Source: Nocardia farcinica
Lineage (GTDB): Bacteria > Actinomycetota > Actinomycetes > Mycobacteriales > Mycobacteriaceae
Direction of reading: 5' to 3'
Length of the DNA stretch: 64,000 nucleotides
Assembly: GCF_001182745.1 (NCBI RefSeq)
Contig: NZ_LN868938.1
Coordinates: 930,001 to 994,000 of the forward strand
A program made the translations under genes and the position numbers. Within the stretch, counting starts at the first letter, position 1; every line of letters starts with the position of its first letter. Under the pieces are notes generated by a model, which was not told the DNA's origin, searched no databases, and was given only the letters and a program-made list of their open reading frames with translations. Positions 56,035 to 64,000 of the stretch are shown here, one piece after another.

Positions 56035-56622
56035 ATGACGTCGTTGCGTGACAAGCACATCGAGGACACCCGGCGGACGCTGCTCGGCACCGCCGCCCGG
56101 CTGTTCGCCGAGCGGGAGTACGCCGACCTGTCCGCCGAGGAACTGGTGCGGTCGGCGGGTTTGACGCGCGGGGCGCTGTATCACCACTTCGACGGCAAGA
56201 AGGGATTGTTCGAAGCCGTCTTCGACGAGCTGGAACACCGGGCGGCGCACCGTATCCGGGCCGCGGTGGACACCGCGACCGACCCGTTCGACCGCGTCGA
56301 CCGCGGCATCGAAGCCTTCCTCGACGTGTGCACCGAGCCCGACTACCGCCACATCGTCCTGCTCCAGGGGCCGATCGCGCTCGGATGGGGGCGGTGGCGC
56401 GAGCTGGACCGGCGCCACCTCGGTGGCCTGGTCCTCGAGGGTGCCCGGGAGCTGCTCGGCACCGGCCTGGTCGAGCCGCACCCCCCGGAACTGCTCGCCA
56501 GCGCCCTGTACGGCGCGCTGACCGAAATGTCGATGACCATCGCCGAATCCGACGACGTCCAGCGGGGCCGAGCCGACGCCGCCGCGCTGGCCCGCGCACT
56601 GCTGGGCGGGCTCCGGCGCTGA
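56035..56622 (+). CDS. TetR-family regulator
   Basis: The 195-residue protein has a clear HTH: RRTLLGTAARLFAEREYADL, SAEELVRSAGLTRGALYHHF and DGKKGLFEAVF. It is divergent from the monoamine oxidase gene with twin palindromes between, so it probably represses that gene and itself. Its inducer may be an amine, by inference from the neighbour. Confidence 0.9.
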   Translation: MTSLRDKHIEDTRRTLLGTAARLFAEREYADLSAEELVRSAGLTRGALYHHFDGKKGLFEAVFDELEHRAAHRIRAAVDTATDPFDRVDRGIEAFLDVCTEPDYRHIVLLQGPIALGWGRWRELDRRHLGGLVLEGARELLGTGLVEPHPPELLASALYGALTEMSMTIAESDDVQRGRADAAALARALLGGLRR

Positions 56623-56644
56623 ACCGGCCCGCTACCGTGCGCCG

Positions 56645-56790
56645 GATGCGCAGCGCCTGCGCGGCGCCTTCTCGCCGGCCGCCGCCTACGCGGGCAGCCG
56701 CATCCTCCGCGTCGCCGGCGGACCCGAGGGGGTCCACCGGAACGCGCCGGCGGAGAACGAGCCGCGCAGGCTGCGGGAGGCCCGACCAGG
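56645..56790 (+). pseudogene. Probable acyl-CoA dehydrogenase C-terminal remnant
   Basis: One plus-strand frame reads LRGAFSPAAAYAGSRILRVA and then GGPEGVHRNAPAENEPRRLR, close to the ARxLRxADGPDEVHRxxxAxxELR end of acyl-CoA dehydrogenases. There is no start and no upstream body, and the invariant Asp-Gly is changed to Gly-Gly. It sits in the gap between convergent genes, so it looks like the tail of a deleted fadE. I am only moderately sure. Confidence 0.45.
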
Positions 56791-56796
56791 GGTCGG

Positions 56797-57564
56797 TCAG
56801 CGGAAGACCAGGCCGCCGTCGATGAGGATCGACTGTCCGGTCATGTAGTCGGAGTCGGGCCCGGCCAGGTAGGAGACCAGCGCCGCGACGTCCTCGGGCG
56901 TCTGGGCGCGCCCGAGCGCGATGCCGTCGACGAACTTGGCGTAGGTCTCGCCTTCGGCCGCGCCGGTGAGCTCGGCGAAGCGGCGGTCGATGGTGACCCA
57001 CATGTCCGTGCCGACCACGCCGGGGCAGTAGGCGTTGACGGTGATGCCGTGCGCCGCGTACTCCTTCGCCGCGGCCTGGGTGAGGGCGCGCACGGCGAAC
57101 TTGGTCGCGCTGTAGACGCCGAGCATCGCGAAGCCGTCGTGTCCGGCGATGGAGGAGGCGTTGACGATCTTGCCCTTCTGTCCCAGCGCCCGGAACTTCG
57201 CCGCGGCGGCCTGGATGCCCCACAGCACACCGTCGATGTTGACGCGCCAGATCGTGTCGACGTCGGCCGGGCGGACGTCGTCGATCGGGGCGACCTGGGC
57301 GATGCCCGCGTTGTTCACCATCACGTCGAATCCGCCGAGCGCGGTGTACGCGTGGTCGACGGCGGCGAACACCTGATCGCGGTCGCTCACGTCGGCGACG
57401 AAGGTCGTTGCCGCCCGGCCGGTCTCGCGGATTTCGTCGGCGACCGCGGCGAGCGTGGACGGGTCGAGGTCGACGAGCGCGAGGTCGTGGCCGTCGCGGG
57501 CCAGGCGCAGGGCGATGCCGCGGCCGATTCCGCGCCCGCCGCCGGTGACGAGGACGACGCTCAT
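56797..57564 (-). CDS. SDR-family diacetyl/acetoin reductase
   Basis: This 255-residue SDR has the cofactor motif [24 protein letters not shown], the active-site Ser in IVNASSIAG, and YSATKFAVR with catalytic Tyr and Lys. The pattern [18 protein letters not shown] matches acetoin (diacetyl) reductases of about 256 residues. It overlaps the upstream butanediol dehydrogenase gene by 4 nt. Together they would interconvert 2,3-butanediol, acetoin and diacetyl with NAD(H). Confidence 0.88.
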   Translation of the reverse strand: MSVVLVTGGGRGIGRGIALRLARDGHDLALVDLDPSTLAAVADEIRETGRAATTFVADVSDRDQVFAAVDHAYTALGGFDVMVNNAGIAQVAPIDDVRPADVDTIWRVNIDGVLWGIQAAAAKFRALGQKGKIVNASSIAGHDGFAMLGVYSATKFAVRALTQAAAKEYAAHGITVNAYCPGVVGTDMWVTIDRRFAELTGAAEGETYAKFVDGIALGRAQTPEDVAALVSYLAGPDSDYMTGQSILIDGGLVFR

Positions 57565-58616
57565 GCCGCCACCTCCGCCGGATCGACGAGCACCTTCATC
57601 TTGGTGCCCGCGTGCAGCGCCTCGAAGCCCTCGTCGATGACCTGCTCGAGGGCGATCGTCTCCACCCAGCCGGTGGCGTCGTAGCGGCCCTGCGCCATGA
57701 GGTCGATGACCGCGCGGTAGTCGGCGGAGGTGTAGCACAGCGAGCCCTGGATGCGGGATTCGTTCATGACGAGCCGTTGCAGCGGTGTGGTCAGCGGCTT
57801 CTCGTAGATGGCGACGCTGATCAGCGGCCGGCGCGCGCCCAGGCACGCCAGGGCGGTCTCGACCGCGGGTTGCACGCCCGCGGCGTCGTAGGTCGCGTCG
57901 GCGCCCGCGCCGTCGGTGGCGTTGTCGATGAACGCGGGGACGTCGATCGCGGTCGGGTCGAGGGTGGTGGCGCCGAGCGCTTCGATCGCGGCGCGTCGGG
58001 TGGGCGACGGTTCCACGACGTAGATGTCGTCGAGACCCTTGGCGCGCAACGCGAACCAGAGCCCGATGCCGATCGGTCCGGCGCCGAAGACCATGGCGGT
58101 GTCCTCCGGCTTGGGATCACCGAGCGTGGCGGCGTGGTAGGCCACCGACATCGGCTCCACGAGCGCGCCGAGCTCGAGCGGCACCGAGTCCGGCAGCCGA
58201 TGGATCATGTGGGCCGGGACCACGGTGTATTCGGCCATGCCGCCGTCGGACATCAGGCCGTGGAAACCGATCCGGCGGCAGATGTTGTAGGTGCCCGCCC
58301 GGCAGGGGCCGCAGTGGCCGCAGGTGTAGAGCGGTTCGACGGCGACCCGGTCGCCGGGCTCGATGCCGGTGACACCGCTGCCGACCTCGGTGACCGTGCC
58401 GGAGAACTCGTGTCCGAGCACGAGCGGCAGCTGCCGGTGGGTGAGCGGATGCGGTTCGGTGGGCACGAAGATCGGCCCGGCGTAGTACTCGTGCAGGTCG
58501 GTGCCGCAGATGCCGTTGAAGCCCACCCGTAGTTTCACCTCGCCGGGCCCCGGCTCGGGTTCCGGTACGTCGACGACGTCGACCTTGTTCGGGCCGTAGT
58601 ACACAGCTGCTCGCAT
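57561..58616 (-). CDS. Zinc-dependent 2,3-butanediol dehydrogenase
   Basis: This 351-residue MDR enzyme has the catalytic zinc residues in [14 protein letters not shown] and [11 protein letters not shown], the structural zinc loop [15 protein letters not shown], and the coenzyme motif [12 protein letters not shown]. The [13 protein letters not shown] stretch is characteristic of butanediol dehydrogenases. The ATG at 58616 follows AGGAG. It is the first gene of a two-gene operon with the acetoin reductase. No acetoin-cleavage (aco) genes are in the window. Confidence 0.9.
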   Translation of the reverse strand: MRAAVYYGPNKVDVVDVPEPEPGPGEVKLRVGFNGICGTDLHEYYAGPIFVPTEPHPLTHRQLPLVLGHEFSGTVTEVGSGVTGIEPGDRVAVEPLYTCGHCGPCRAGTYNICRRIGFHGLMSDGGMAEYTVVPAHMIHRLPDSVPLELGALVEPMSVAYHAATLGDPKPEDTAMVFGAGPIGIGLWFALRAKGLDDIYVVEPSPTRRAAIEALGATTLDPTAIDVPAFIDNATDGAGADATYDAAGVQPAVETALACLGARRPLISVAIYEKPLTTPLQRLVMNESRIQGSLCYTSADYRAVIDLMAQGRYDATGWVETIALEQVIDEGFEALHAGTKMKVLVDPAEVAA

Positions 58617-58743
58617 GGGTTGCCACTCCTGTTCCCTCGGCGGGGCGCCGATCCACCTACGTATATGTGACGCGCAACACAGCCCACTACCGTTGCACCG
58701 CGTTGCATGGTGCGACCGGCGGCCCGCCGACCGGGAACGAGAG

Positions 58744-59190
58744 TCAGTACGCGACCGTGAAATGCCGGTCCCCGCCGGGATTCTCGAGTTCGTCCAGCAC
58801 GGCGACGGCCAGGTCCTCGGCCGAGATGCGGGATCGGCCGTCGGCGTCGAGCAGCAGGGTGGTGGTGCCGCGACGGTAGCGGCCGGTGCGCTCACCCGGT
58901 TCGAGCAGGGCGGGTGGGCTGAGATAGGTCCAGCGGGCGGGATGGGGTTCGCAGACGCGGAGCTGGGTGAGGCTGGCCAGCGCGGCGCCGGGGCGCGGAC
59001 GCACCGCACCGACCGCGGCGTCGGCGGTGCCGAGTAGATCCGCGACGCGGTCCCGGTCGCGCGCGTCGACGGGGACGACCGGGTGGGCGCCGGACCGCGC
59101 GACCGCGGTCACGGCGTGGCCGCGCGCGGTGGCCTCGTGGGCGACGCGAACACCGACCATGCCGGTGGCGCCGAAGACGACGATCTTCAT
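58744..59190 (-). CDS. NmrA-like NAD(P)-binding protein with internal deletion
   Basis: The 148-residue product starts with the Rossmann motif IVVFGATGMVGVRVAHEA and ends with the family's usual HPARWTYLSPPALLEPGERT and SRISAEDLAVAVLDELENPG. About 60 residues expected between AVRPRPG and LTQLRVCEPHP are missing, with the join near 58960-58985. The frame is kept, so a short protein is possible but probably cannot fold normally. It overlaps the EamA gene by 4 nt. Confidence 0.7.
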   Translation of the reverse strand: MKIVVFGATGMVGVRVAHEATARGHAVTAVARSGAHPVVPVDARDRDRVADLLGTADAAVGAVRPRPGAALASLTQLRVCEPHPARWTYLSPPALLEPGERTGRYRRGTTTLLLDADGRSRISAEDLAVAVLDELENPGGDRHFTVAY

Positions 59191-60112
59191 CGCTGTGCTC
59201 CTGTCGGGATGGCCGCCGCACCGGGCGGCGGGAGTGCGGGCGTGGAAACAGTTGGGCGGGTGGGCAGCTGGCCGGCGATCACGGCGGCGAGGACGATCGC
59301 GAACCCGACCGCCTGCGCGGGCGTCACCGTCTCCCCGAGCGCCAGCACGCCCAGTGCCGCCGCGGTGAGCGGAGAGAGCAGATTGAGCAGCGCGACCGAG
59401 GTGACGGGCAGGCGTCCGACGCCGCGGAAGTACAGCGCGTAGGCGAGCAGCCCGCCGACGAGCCCGAGCCACAGGTATCCGAGAGCGGCGCGGCCGTCGA
59501 GCGGTGGCGGCGCGCCTTCGACGAGGACGGTGACCGGCAGCAGCACCAGCCCGCCCGTGCCGAGCTGCCAGCCCGCCAGCGCCACCGGCGGCACCCCGGC
59601 GGGCCGCCCCCACCGCTTGGTCAGGGTGAGTCCGAGCGCCATGGACGCCGCGCCGAGCAGGCCCGCGGCGATCCCGGCCGCGTCCAGCCCGGCGTCCGGG
59701 CCGAGCACCACCAGACCGACACCGGCCACGCCGGCGGCACCCCACACGATCCGCCGGATGGCCAGCCGCTCGCCCAGCAGCGGGACGGCCAGCACCGCGA
59801 CGATCAGCGGCACGATCGATCCGAGGGTCGCGGCCACCCCGCCGGGCAGGTGTTCGGCGGCGAAGAACAGCATCGGGAAGAAGACACCGATGTTGAGAAC
59901 GCCGAGCACGGCGCTCTTCCACCACCAGTCGCCGTGCGGGAGGGCGCGGCCGATCGCGACGGCCAGCAGCCCCGCGGGCAGTGCCCGCATCAGACCGGCG
60001 AACAGCGGATGCCCCGGCGGCAGCAGTTCGGTGGTGACGGCGTAGGTGGTGCCCCAGACGACCGGGGCGACCGCGGTGGCGAGGGTGAGGGCCGCCGAAT
60101 GCCCCTGCCCCC
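59187..60112 (-). pseudogene. EamA/DMT-family transporter lacking its start codon
   Basis: The open frame continues upstream of the first usable ATG (59990) as HSAALTLATAVAPVVWGTTY, then AVTTELLPPGHPLFAGL, which is the expected first membrane helix of a DMT exporter. No ATG, GTG or TTG precedes it before sequence belonging to the divergent LysR gene. The rest (GVFFPMLFFAAEHLPGGVAA, two EamA repeats) is complete to the stop at 59187. Translation from ATG 59990 would give 267 residues without helix 1. Confidence 0.7.
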
Positions 60113-60934
60113 GTGCGGGACTCGTCGGCGCTGAGCCACCAGATCAAGCGGCTCGAACACGAACTCGGCGTGAGCCTGTTCGCGCGCACCAGCCGACGGG
60201 TGCGCCTCACCGCCGCGGGCGAGGCGTTCCTGCCCGCCGCCCGCCAGTGCCTCGAGGCCGCCGACCGGGCCGCCGCCCAGGCGGTGGCGACCGTGGGGGA
60301 GGTGCGCGGGCGGCTCGACGTCGGCGTCATTCCGTCCGTCGCCGCGGTCGACGTGCCCGCCGCCCTGCGCGAGTTGTGCACCCGGCATCCGGGCGTGCGG
60401 GTCGGGCTGCGCGCGGGGGCCAGCGACGATCTGGTGGCCGATGTCGCGGCGGGGCGGCTCGACGTCGCGTTCCTCGGCCTGCCACCCGGGCGGCGCCCGA
60501 CCGGGGTGGGCAGTCACGAGCTCGCCCGGGACCGGCTGGTCGCGGTGCTCGCCCGGGACCACCCGCTGGCCGGGGCGCGGCGGCTGTCACTGGCCGACCT
60601 CGCCGTGGCGCCGTTCGTCGACTTCCCCTACGGCACGGCGGCCCGCGCACAGACCGATCAGGCCTTCGCGCGTGCCGGGCTGGGCCGCGACGTCGCCTTC
60701 GAGGTCACCGACGTGGCGCTGCTGGTGCAGGTGATCCGCAGCGGGCTGGCGGTCGGCTTCCTGCCGGTCACCTATCTGCCGCGGGCCACCGACCTCGCGG
60801 ACCTGGCGACCGTCCCGGTGACCGACGCCCCGCAGCGCGTCGAGTTCGTGGTGTGGGGCACGCCGGGACCGAGCCCGGCCACGGTCGCGTTCCTCGCCCT
60901 CGTCGGCGTCTCGGTCGACCCCGCTGGTCGGTGA
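60113..60934 (+). pseudogene. LysR-family regulator lacking its N-terminal HTH start
   Basis: The gene enters directly at SALSHQIKRLEHELGVSLFA, the second half of a LysR HTH. The expected ~25 N-terminal residues (ending in a helix like FTRAAERLH) are missing. A GTG at 60113 could start translation, but without half the DNA-binding domain the protein should not bind normally. The effector domain is complete to the end. The break coincides with the lost start of the divergent EamA gene. Confidence 0.75.
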
Positions 60935-60959
60935 CGCCGGCGGCTCTCGTCGCCGGCGG

Positions 60960-61835
60960 TCACCCCACGAACTCGCCCTCGCCGTCGAGGCGGGGCAGGG
61001 AGTGGCGGATCGCCTCGCTGAGGGCCTGTTCGGCCGGGTTGGGCACGCTGTGCCGGTGGATGAGGACGAACTCCACCTCGCCGGGGTCGGGCAGGCCGAG
61101 ACGGTCGCCGACGGGGGCGAGTTCGTCGGGGAGCAGGGAGCGCGGGTGCACGATGTAGCCGAGCCCGGCCAGCACCGCCGCGCGCAGGCCGGCGCGGGAG
61201 TTGGCGGTGCAGGCGGGACGTAGCGGGATGCTTGCGGCGTCGAGGGCGGCGTAGGCGCAGGAGCGGGTGATGCTCGGCGGCGGGTAGGCGACCAGGGGGA
61301 CCGGCTCGGCCGGGTCGCGGTCGGCGGCGTCGGGCGGGCCCGCCCACACCAGGCGGTCGCGGTGGACCGGCTCGCCGTGGGTTTCGCCGGGCTTGCGCAT
61401 GACGAAGGCCAGATCGAGGTCGCCGCGGCGCAGCCGGTCGTGGATGGTGCGGCTCAGGCCGACGGTCAGCTGCAGGTCGACGCGCGGATGGCGGGCGCGG
61501 AAGTCGCGCAGGATGCGCGGCAGGCCGCGGGCCACCAGGTCCTCGGCGGCGCCGAGATGCAGGGTGCCCGACAGCGCCGAGTCGGCGAAGTAGCGGCGGG
61601 CGTTCTCGTGCGCGGTCAGGATGGCCTGCCCGAAGCCGACCATCGCGGTGCCGTCGGAGGTCAGTTCCATGCGGTGGGTGTCGCGCAGCAGCAGCACCGC
61701 GCCCGCCTCGCGCTCGAGCCGGGCGATGTGCCCGCTGACGGTGGACTGCCGCACCCCGAGTTGCTGCGCGGCTGCCGAGAAGCTGCCGCATTGCACGACG
61801 GTCAGGAAGCTGCGCACCAGCTGCGGGTCGAACAC
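60960..61835 (-). CDS. LysR-family regulator
   Basis: This 291-residue protein has an intact LysR HTH: FDPQLVRSFLTVVQCGSFSA, AAQQLGVRQSTVSGHIARLE and GAVLLLRDTHRMEL. The effector domain follows to residue 291. The GTG at 61835 is preceded by GGGAGG and fits the family N-terminus; longer frames upstream are not needed. It is divergent from the SBF-type transporter, with two inverted repeats between, so it probably controls that gene. Confidence 0.9.
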   Translation of the reverse strand: MFDPQLVRSFLTVVQCGSFSAAAQQLGVRQSTVSGHIARLEREAGAVLLLRDTHRMELTSDGTAMVGFGQAILTAHENARRYFADSALSGTLHLGAAEDLVARGLPRILRDFRARHPRVDLQLTVGLSRTIHDRLRRGDLDLAFVMRKPGETHGEPVHRDRLVWAGPPDAADRDPAEPVPLVAYPPPSITRSCAYAALDAASIPLRPACTANSRAGLRAAVLAGLGYIVHPRSLLPDELAPVGDRLGLPDPGEVEFVLIHRHSVPNPAEQALSEAIRHSLPRLDGEGEFVG

Positions 61836-61847
61836 GCCTCCCGGTAT

Positions 61848-61897
61848 ATCACGGAACGTGATCACACTTATCGCTGCCATCGTGTTTCCCGATAAGT
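61848..61897. promoter_or_regulatory. Two inverted repeats in LysR/transporter gap
   Basis: ATCACG-GAA-CGTGAT (61848-61862) and ACTTATCG-N16-CGATAAGT (61866-61897) are both perfect. The second has TTAT and ATAA arms in the AT-rich style of LysR-type sites. They are likely LysR binding sites upstream of both genes. Confidence 0.55.
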
Positions 61898-61907
61898 TCC
61901 TGGCCGA

Positions 61908-61913
61908 TACCGT
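61908..61913 (+). promoter_or_regulatory. Candidate -10 box of leaderless transporter gene
   Basis: TACCGT with a 6-nt spacer to GTG 61920; no ribosome binding site. Confidence 0.4.
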
Positions 61914-61919
61914 GGCCGG

Positions 61920-62945
61920 GTGAGGTTGGCGAAGTCTATCGATGGGTTCGTGCTGGCGATCTTCGCGACGGCGGCGGTGGCGGCGCTGGTGCCCGCCCAG
62001 GGCGGGTACCTGGATGCCGCGCAGTGGCTGGTGAAGGTCGCCATCGCGACACTGTTCCTGCTCTACGGCATGCGACTGTCCCCGGCGGAAGCGCTCGCGG
62101 GCCTGCGGCACTGGCGTCTGCACGGCACCATCCTGTCGGTCACCTACCTCGTGTTCCCGGTGATCGGCGTGGCCGCCTACGCCGCGACCTCGGGTCTGAT
62201 CGCCGACGATCTGCGCACCGGCCTGCTGTTCCTGAGCCTGGTGCCCTCGACCGTGCAGTCCTCGATCGCCTTCACCTCGATCGCGGGCGGCAACCTGCCC
62301 GGCGCCATCGTCAGCGCCTCGTTCTCGAACCTGCTGGGCGTGTTCCTCACCCCGCTGCTGGTGATCGTGCTGCTCGACACCGCCGGCACCGTGCACATCG
62401 ACGCCTCCTCGGTGCTCGACATCGTGGTGCAACTGCTGGTGCCGTTCCTGATCGGTCAGCTGGTGCGCCGCTGGATCGGCGAGTGGGTGCAGCGGCACCG
62501 GCGGCCCACGATGCTGGTGGACCGCGGCTCGATCCTGCTCGTGGTGTACGTGGCTTTCAGCGAAGGAATGAACGAGGGCGTCTGGAGCGCCACCTCGCCG
62601 GGCCAGATCCTGCTCGTGGTCGCCCTGTGCTGCGCGATCCTGGCCGTGGTGCTCGGCCTGTGCGCGGTGCTCGGCCGCGTCTTCGGATTCGCCTGGGCCG
62701 ACCGGATCGTCATCATCTTCTGCGGTTCGAAGAAGAGCCTGGCGACCGGGCTGCCGATGGCGACGGTGCTGTTCGCCGGACAGCCGGTGGGCTTGATCGT
62801 GTTACCGCTGATGATCTTCCACCAGATCCAGCTGATCGTCTGCGCCTGGCTGGCGTCCTCCTTCGCGGCGAAGACGGCCGCGGGGGCCGATGCGGTTGCA
62901 CCGGCCCCCGCGATTCAGGATTCGAACAGCGCGCGGCCCACGTAG
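61920..62945 (+). CDS. SBF-like (bile acid:sodium symporter) family transporter, YfeH-type
   Basis: This 341-residue protein has about ten membrane segments. The SBF-like (PF13593-type) features are LLYGMRLSPAEALAGLRHWR, LVPSTVQSSIAFTSIAGGNL, SNLLGVFLTPLLV and the C-terminal FCGSKKSLATGLPMATVLF. The natural substrate of this subgroup is not established, but organic anions are plausible. It is divergent from a LysR gene. Its stop lies 31 bp inside the convergent DyP peroxidase gene. Confidence 0.88.
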   Translation: MRLAKSIDGFVLAIFATAAVAALVPAQGGYLDAAQWLVKVAIATLFLLYGMRLSPAEALAGLRHWRLHGTILSVTYLVFPVIGVAAYAATSGLIADDLRTGLLFLSLVPSTVQSSIAFTSIAGGNLPGAIVSASFSNLLGVFLTPLLVIVLLDTAGTVHIDASSVLDIVVQLLVPFLIGQLVRRWIGEWVQRHRRPTMLVDRGSILLVVYVAFSEGMNEGVWSATSPGQILLVVALCCAILAVVLGLCAVLGRVFGFAWADRIVIIFCGSKKSLATGLPMATVLFAGQPVGLIVLPLMIFHQIQLIVCAWLASSFAAKTAAGADAVAPAPAIQDSNSARPT

Positions 62946-64000
62946 TCGCCCGGCTCCCGCGCCCCGGCCGGAATCGCGAATACCGCCGAGCCGACCGGTG
63001 TCGTCCATTCGTTCAGCGCGTCGAACTCGGCCAGCCGCTGTTGCACCGGCAGGAACTGGGCGTCGATGTCGCGCTGGTAGGCGGCGAACAGCAAGCCCGA
63101 GTTGGAGATCTGCCCGGGTTGCGGCGCGTCGTCGTAGTTGTAGGCGCGCCGCAGGAACCGTTCGCCGTCGTGGGTGTGGCGGGCACGGGCGATGTGCGAG
63201 GACGGCGGGATCACCGGGATGCCGTGCTTGTCCACGGCGGCGAAGTCCGGTTCGTCGAATTCGTGCGTTCCGGTGAGCGGCGCGCCGGTGTCGAGCCGGC
63301 GCCCGACGGTGAGTTCGCGCCCCTCCGGGTCGATTTCGTCCCAGGTGTCCAGCTGCATCGCGATGCGGCGCAGCACCAGCGAGGTGCCGCCCGCCAGCCA
63401 CGGCGCGTCTGCTCCGTCGTGCCAGACCAGCCGATCGAAGTCGGCTCCCGGTGCGAGCGTGACCGTCCCGTCGACCTGCCCCATCAGGTTGCGCGGTGTC
63501 TGCCCGGGTGCGGCGTCGCGGAACCCGCGCTGCACCCAGCGCACCGTGACCAGTGAGGTGACCGCGCGGGAGAGCACCCGTACCGCGTGGGCCACCGTGG
63601 TGGCTTCGTCCGCGCAGATCTGCAACAGCAGATCGCCGTCGCTCCAGGCCGGTTCGAGCCGATCGATGGGAAACGAGGGCAGCGGCCGCAACCAGGCGGG
63701 ACGCCGCGACTCGCGGCCGACGAACGCGCCGGGGCCGAGCCCGATCGTCACCGTGAGCCGGGCCGGGCGGGCGGCGAGTTCCGGTTCGGTGTCGGCCAGG
63801 GCGGGCAGCCCCTGGGTGAGGCGGGCGGCGTCGCCGGTCCAGATCTTCAGCAGACCGGCCACGTCGTCGCCGGTGACTCCGGGCCGCAGATCGAAGGCGA
63901 CGAACGCCGCGTGCCGCTGGGCGGGGGTGGCGATGCCGGCCTGGTGCGGGCCGAAGAACGGCTCGGTCGCGGACGCGTCCGTGACCGGCGCGGGGGCGCG
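62915..64000 (-). CDS. Dye-decolorizing (DyP-type) heme peroxidase, 5' end beyond window
   Basis: The visible 361 residues cover most of a DyP peroxidase. They begin before FFGPHQAGIATPAQRHAAFV and include the RNLMGQVDGT motif with the catalytic Asp, the proximal heme ligand His in PPSSHIARARH, and the conserved Arg-rich region ERFLRRAYNYD. The missing start probably lies just upstream and may carry a Tat signal, as in EfeB-like proteins; that part is outside the window. Family members oxidise dyes or release heme iron. It overlaps the transporter gene tail-to-tail. Confidence 0.9.
   Translation of the reverse strand, partial: RAPAPVTDASATEPFFGPHQAGIATPAQRHAAFVAFDLRPGVTGDDVAGLLKIWTGDAARLTQGLPALADTEPELAARPARLTVTIGLGPGAFVGRESRRPAWLRPLPSFPIDRLEPAWSDGDLLLQICADEATTVAHAVRVLSRAVTSLVTVRWVQRGFRDAAPGQTPRNLMGQVDGTVTLAPGADFDRLVWHDGADAPWLAGGTSLVLRRIAMQLDTWDEIDPEGRELTVGRRLDTGAPLTGTHEFDEPDFAAVDKHGIPVIPPSSHIARARHTHDGERFLRRAYNYDDAPQPGQISNSGLLFAAYQRDIDAQFLPVQQRLAEFDALNEWTTPVGSAVFAIPAGAREPGDYVGRALFES

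Overview
The window is very GC-rich actinobacterial DNA. It looks like a mycolic-acid-containing genus, most likely Nocardia or a close relative. The pointers are an RbpA gene, an NmtR/CtpJ pair almost identical in layout to the mycobacterial one, a TldD/TldE pair, many TetR and DHA2-type MFS genes, a FadD-like ligase, and several apparently leaderless genes. Genus is an inference from gene content; no rRNA or tRNA gene was found.

Layout. 1-7.1 kb: TldD/TldE peptidase pair, a TetR regulator, a TSUP exporter, and a NarL-type two-component system whose kinase and regulator genes are split by an opposite-strand DUF4132-like gene. 7.1-11 kb: fxsA-like gene, an amidohydrolase and apolipoprotein N-acyltransferase (lnt). 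11.0-11.6 kb: a non-coding array of about 21 tandem 26-28 bp units that begins at the lnt stop codon. 11.9-27.4 kb: the centrepiece, a 4,534-residue four-module NRPS with an EntF-like Ser-loading first module and a terminal thioesterase, followed by a coupled DrrAB-type ABC exporter. The exporter ends at a strong bidirectional terminator facing rbpA. The polyprenol mannosyltransferase gene usually found near lnt and rbpA is absent here.

27.5-35.6 kb: rbpA, a small zinc-finger-like protein, a membrane protein, an M23 peptidase, an ArsR regulator, a GT9 glycosyltransferase, a VOC protein, an HdeD-like protein, and the divergent ctpJ/nmtR Ni/Co efflux pair. 35.6-42 kb: two MFS exporters, each divergent from a TetR gene and each with a striking palindrome between them, plus a saccharopine-dehydrogenase-like protein and a frameshifted SDR. 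42-50.8 kb: acyl-CoA ligase, a MerR/PPOX deletion scar, a glutamine amidotransferase, an ArsR-SRPBCC pair, a tautomerase, a nitronate monooxygenase and a KstD-like flavoprotein. 50.9-54.4 kb: a complete OpuC-type osmoprotectant ABC operon whose first gene seems to start at CTG. 54.5-64 kb: amine oxidase with a divergent TetR, a butanediol/acetoin dehydrogenase pair, a degraded NmrA-EamA/LysR block, a LysR-SBF transporter pair and a DyP peroxidase running off the end.

The most unusual things are the chimeric-looking NRPS with its repeat array, and the clustering of gene lesions at 39.0, 43.7-43.8, 56.7, 59.0 and 60.1 kb. Two of these lesions remove the facing 5' ends of divergent gene pairs.
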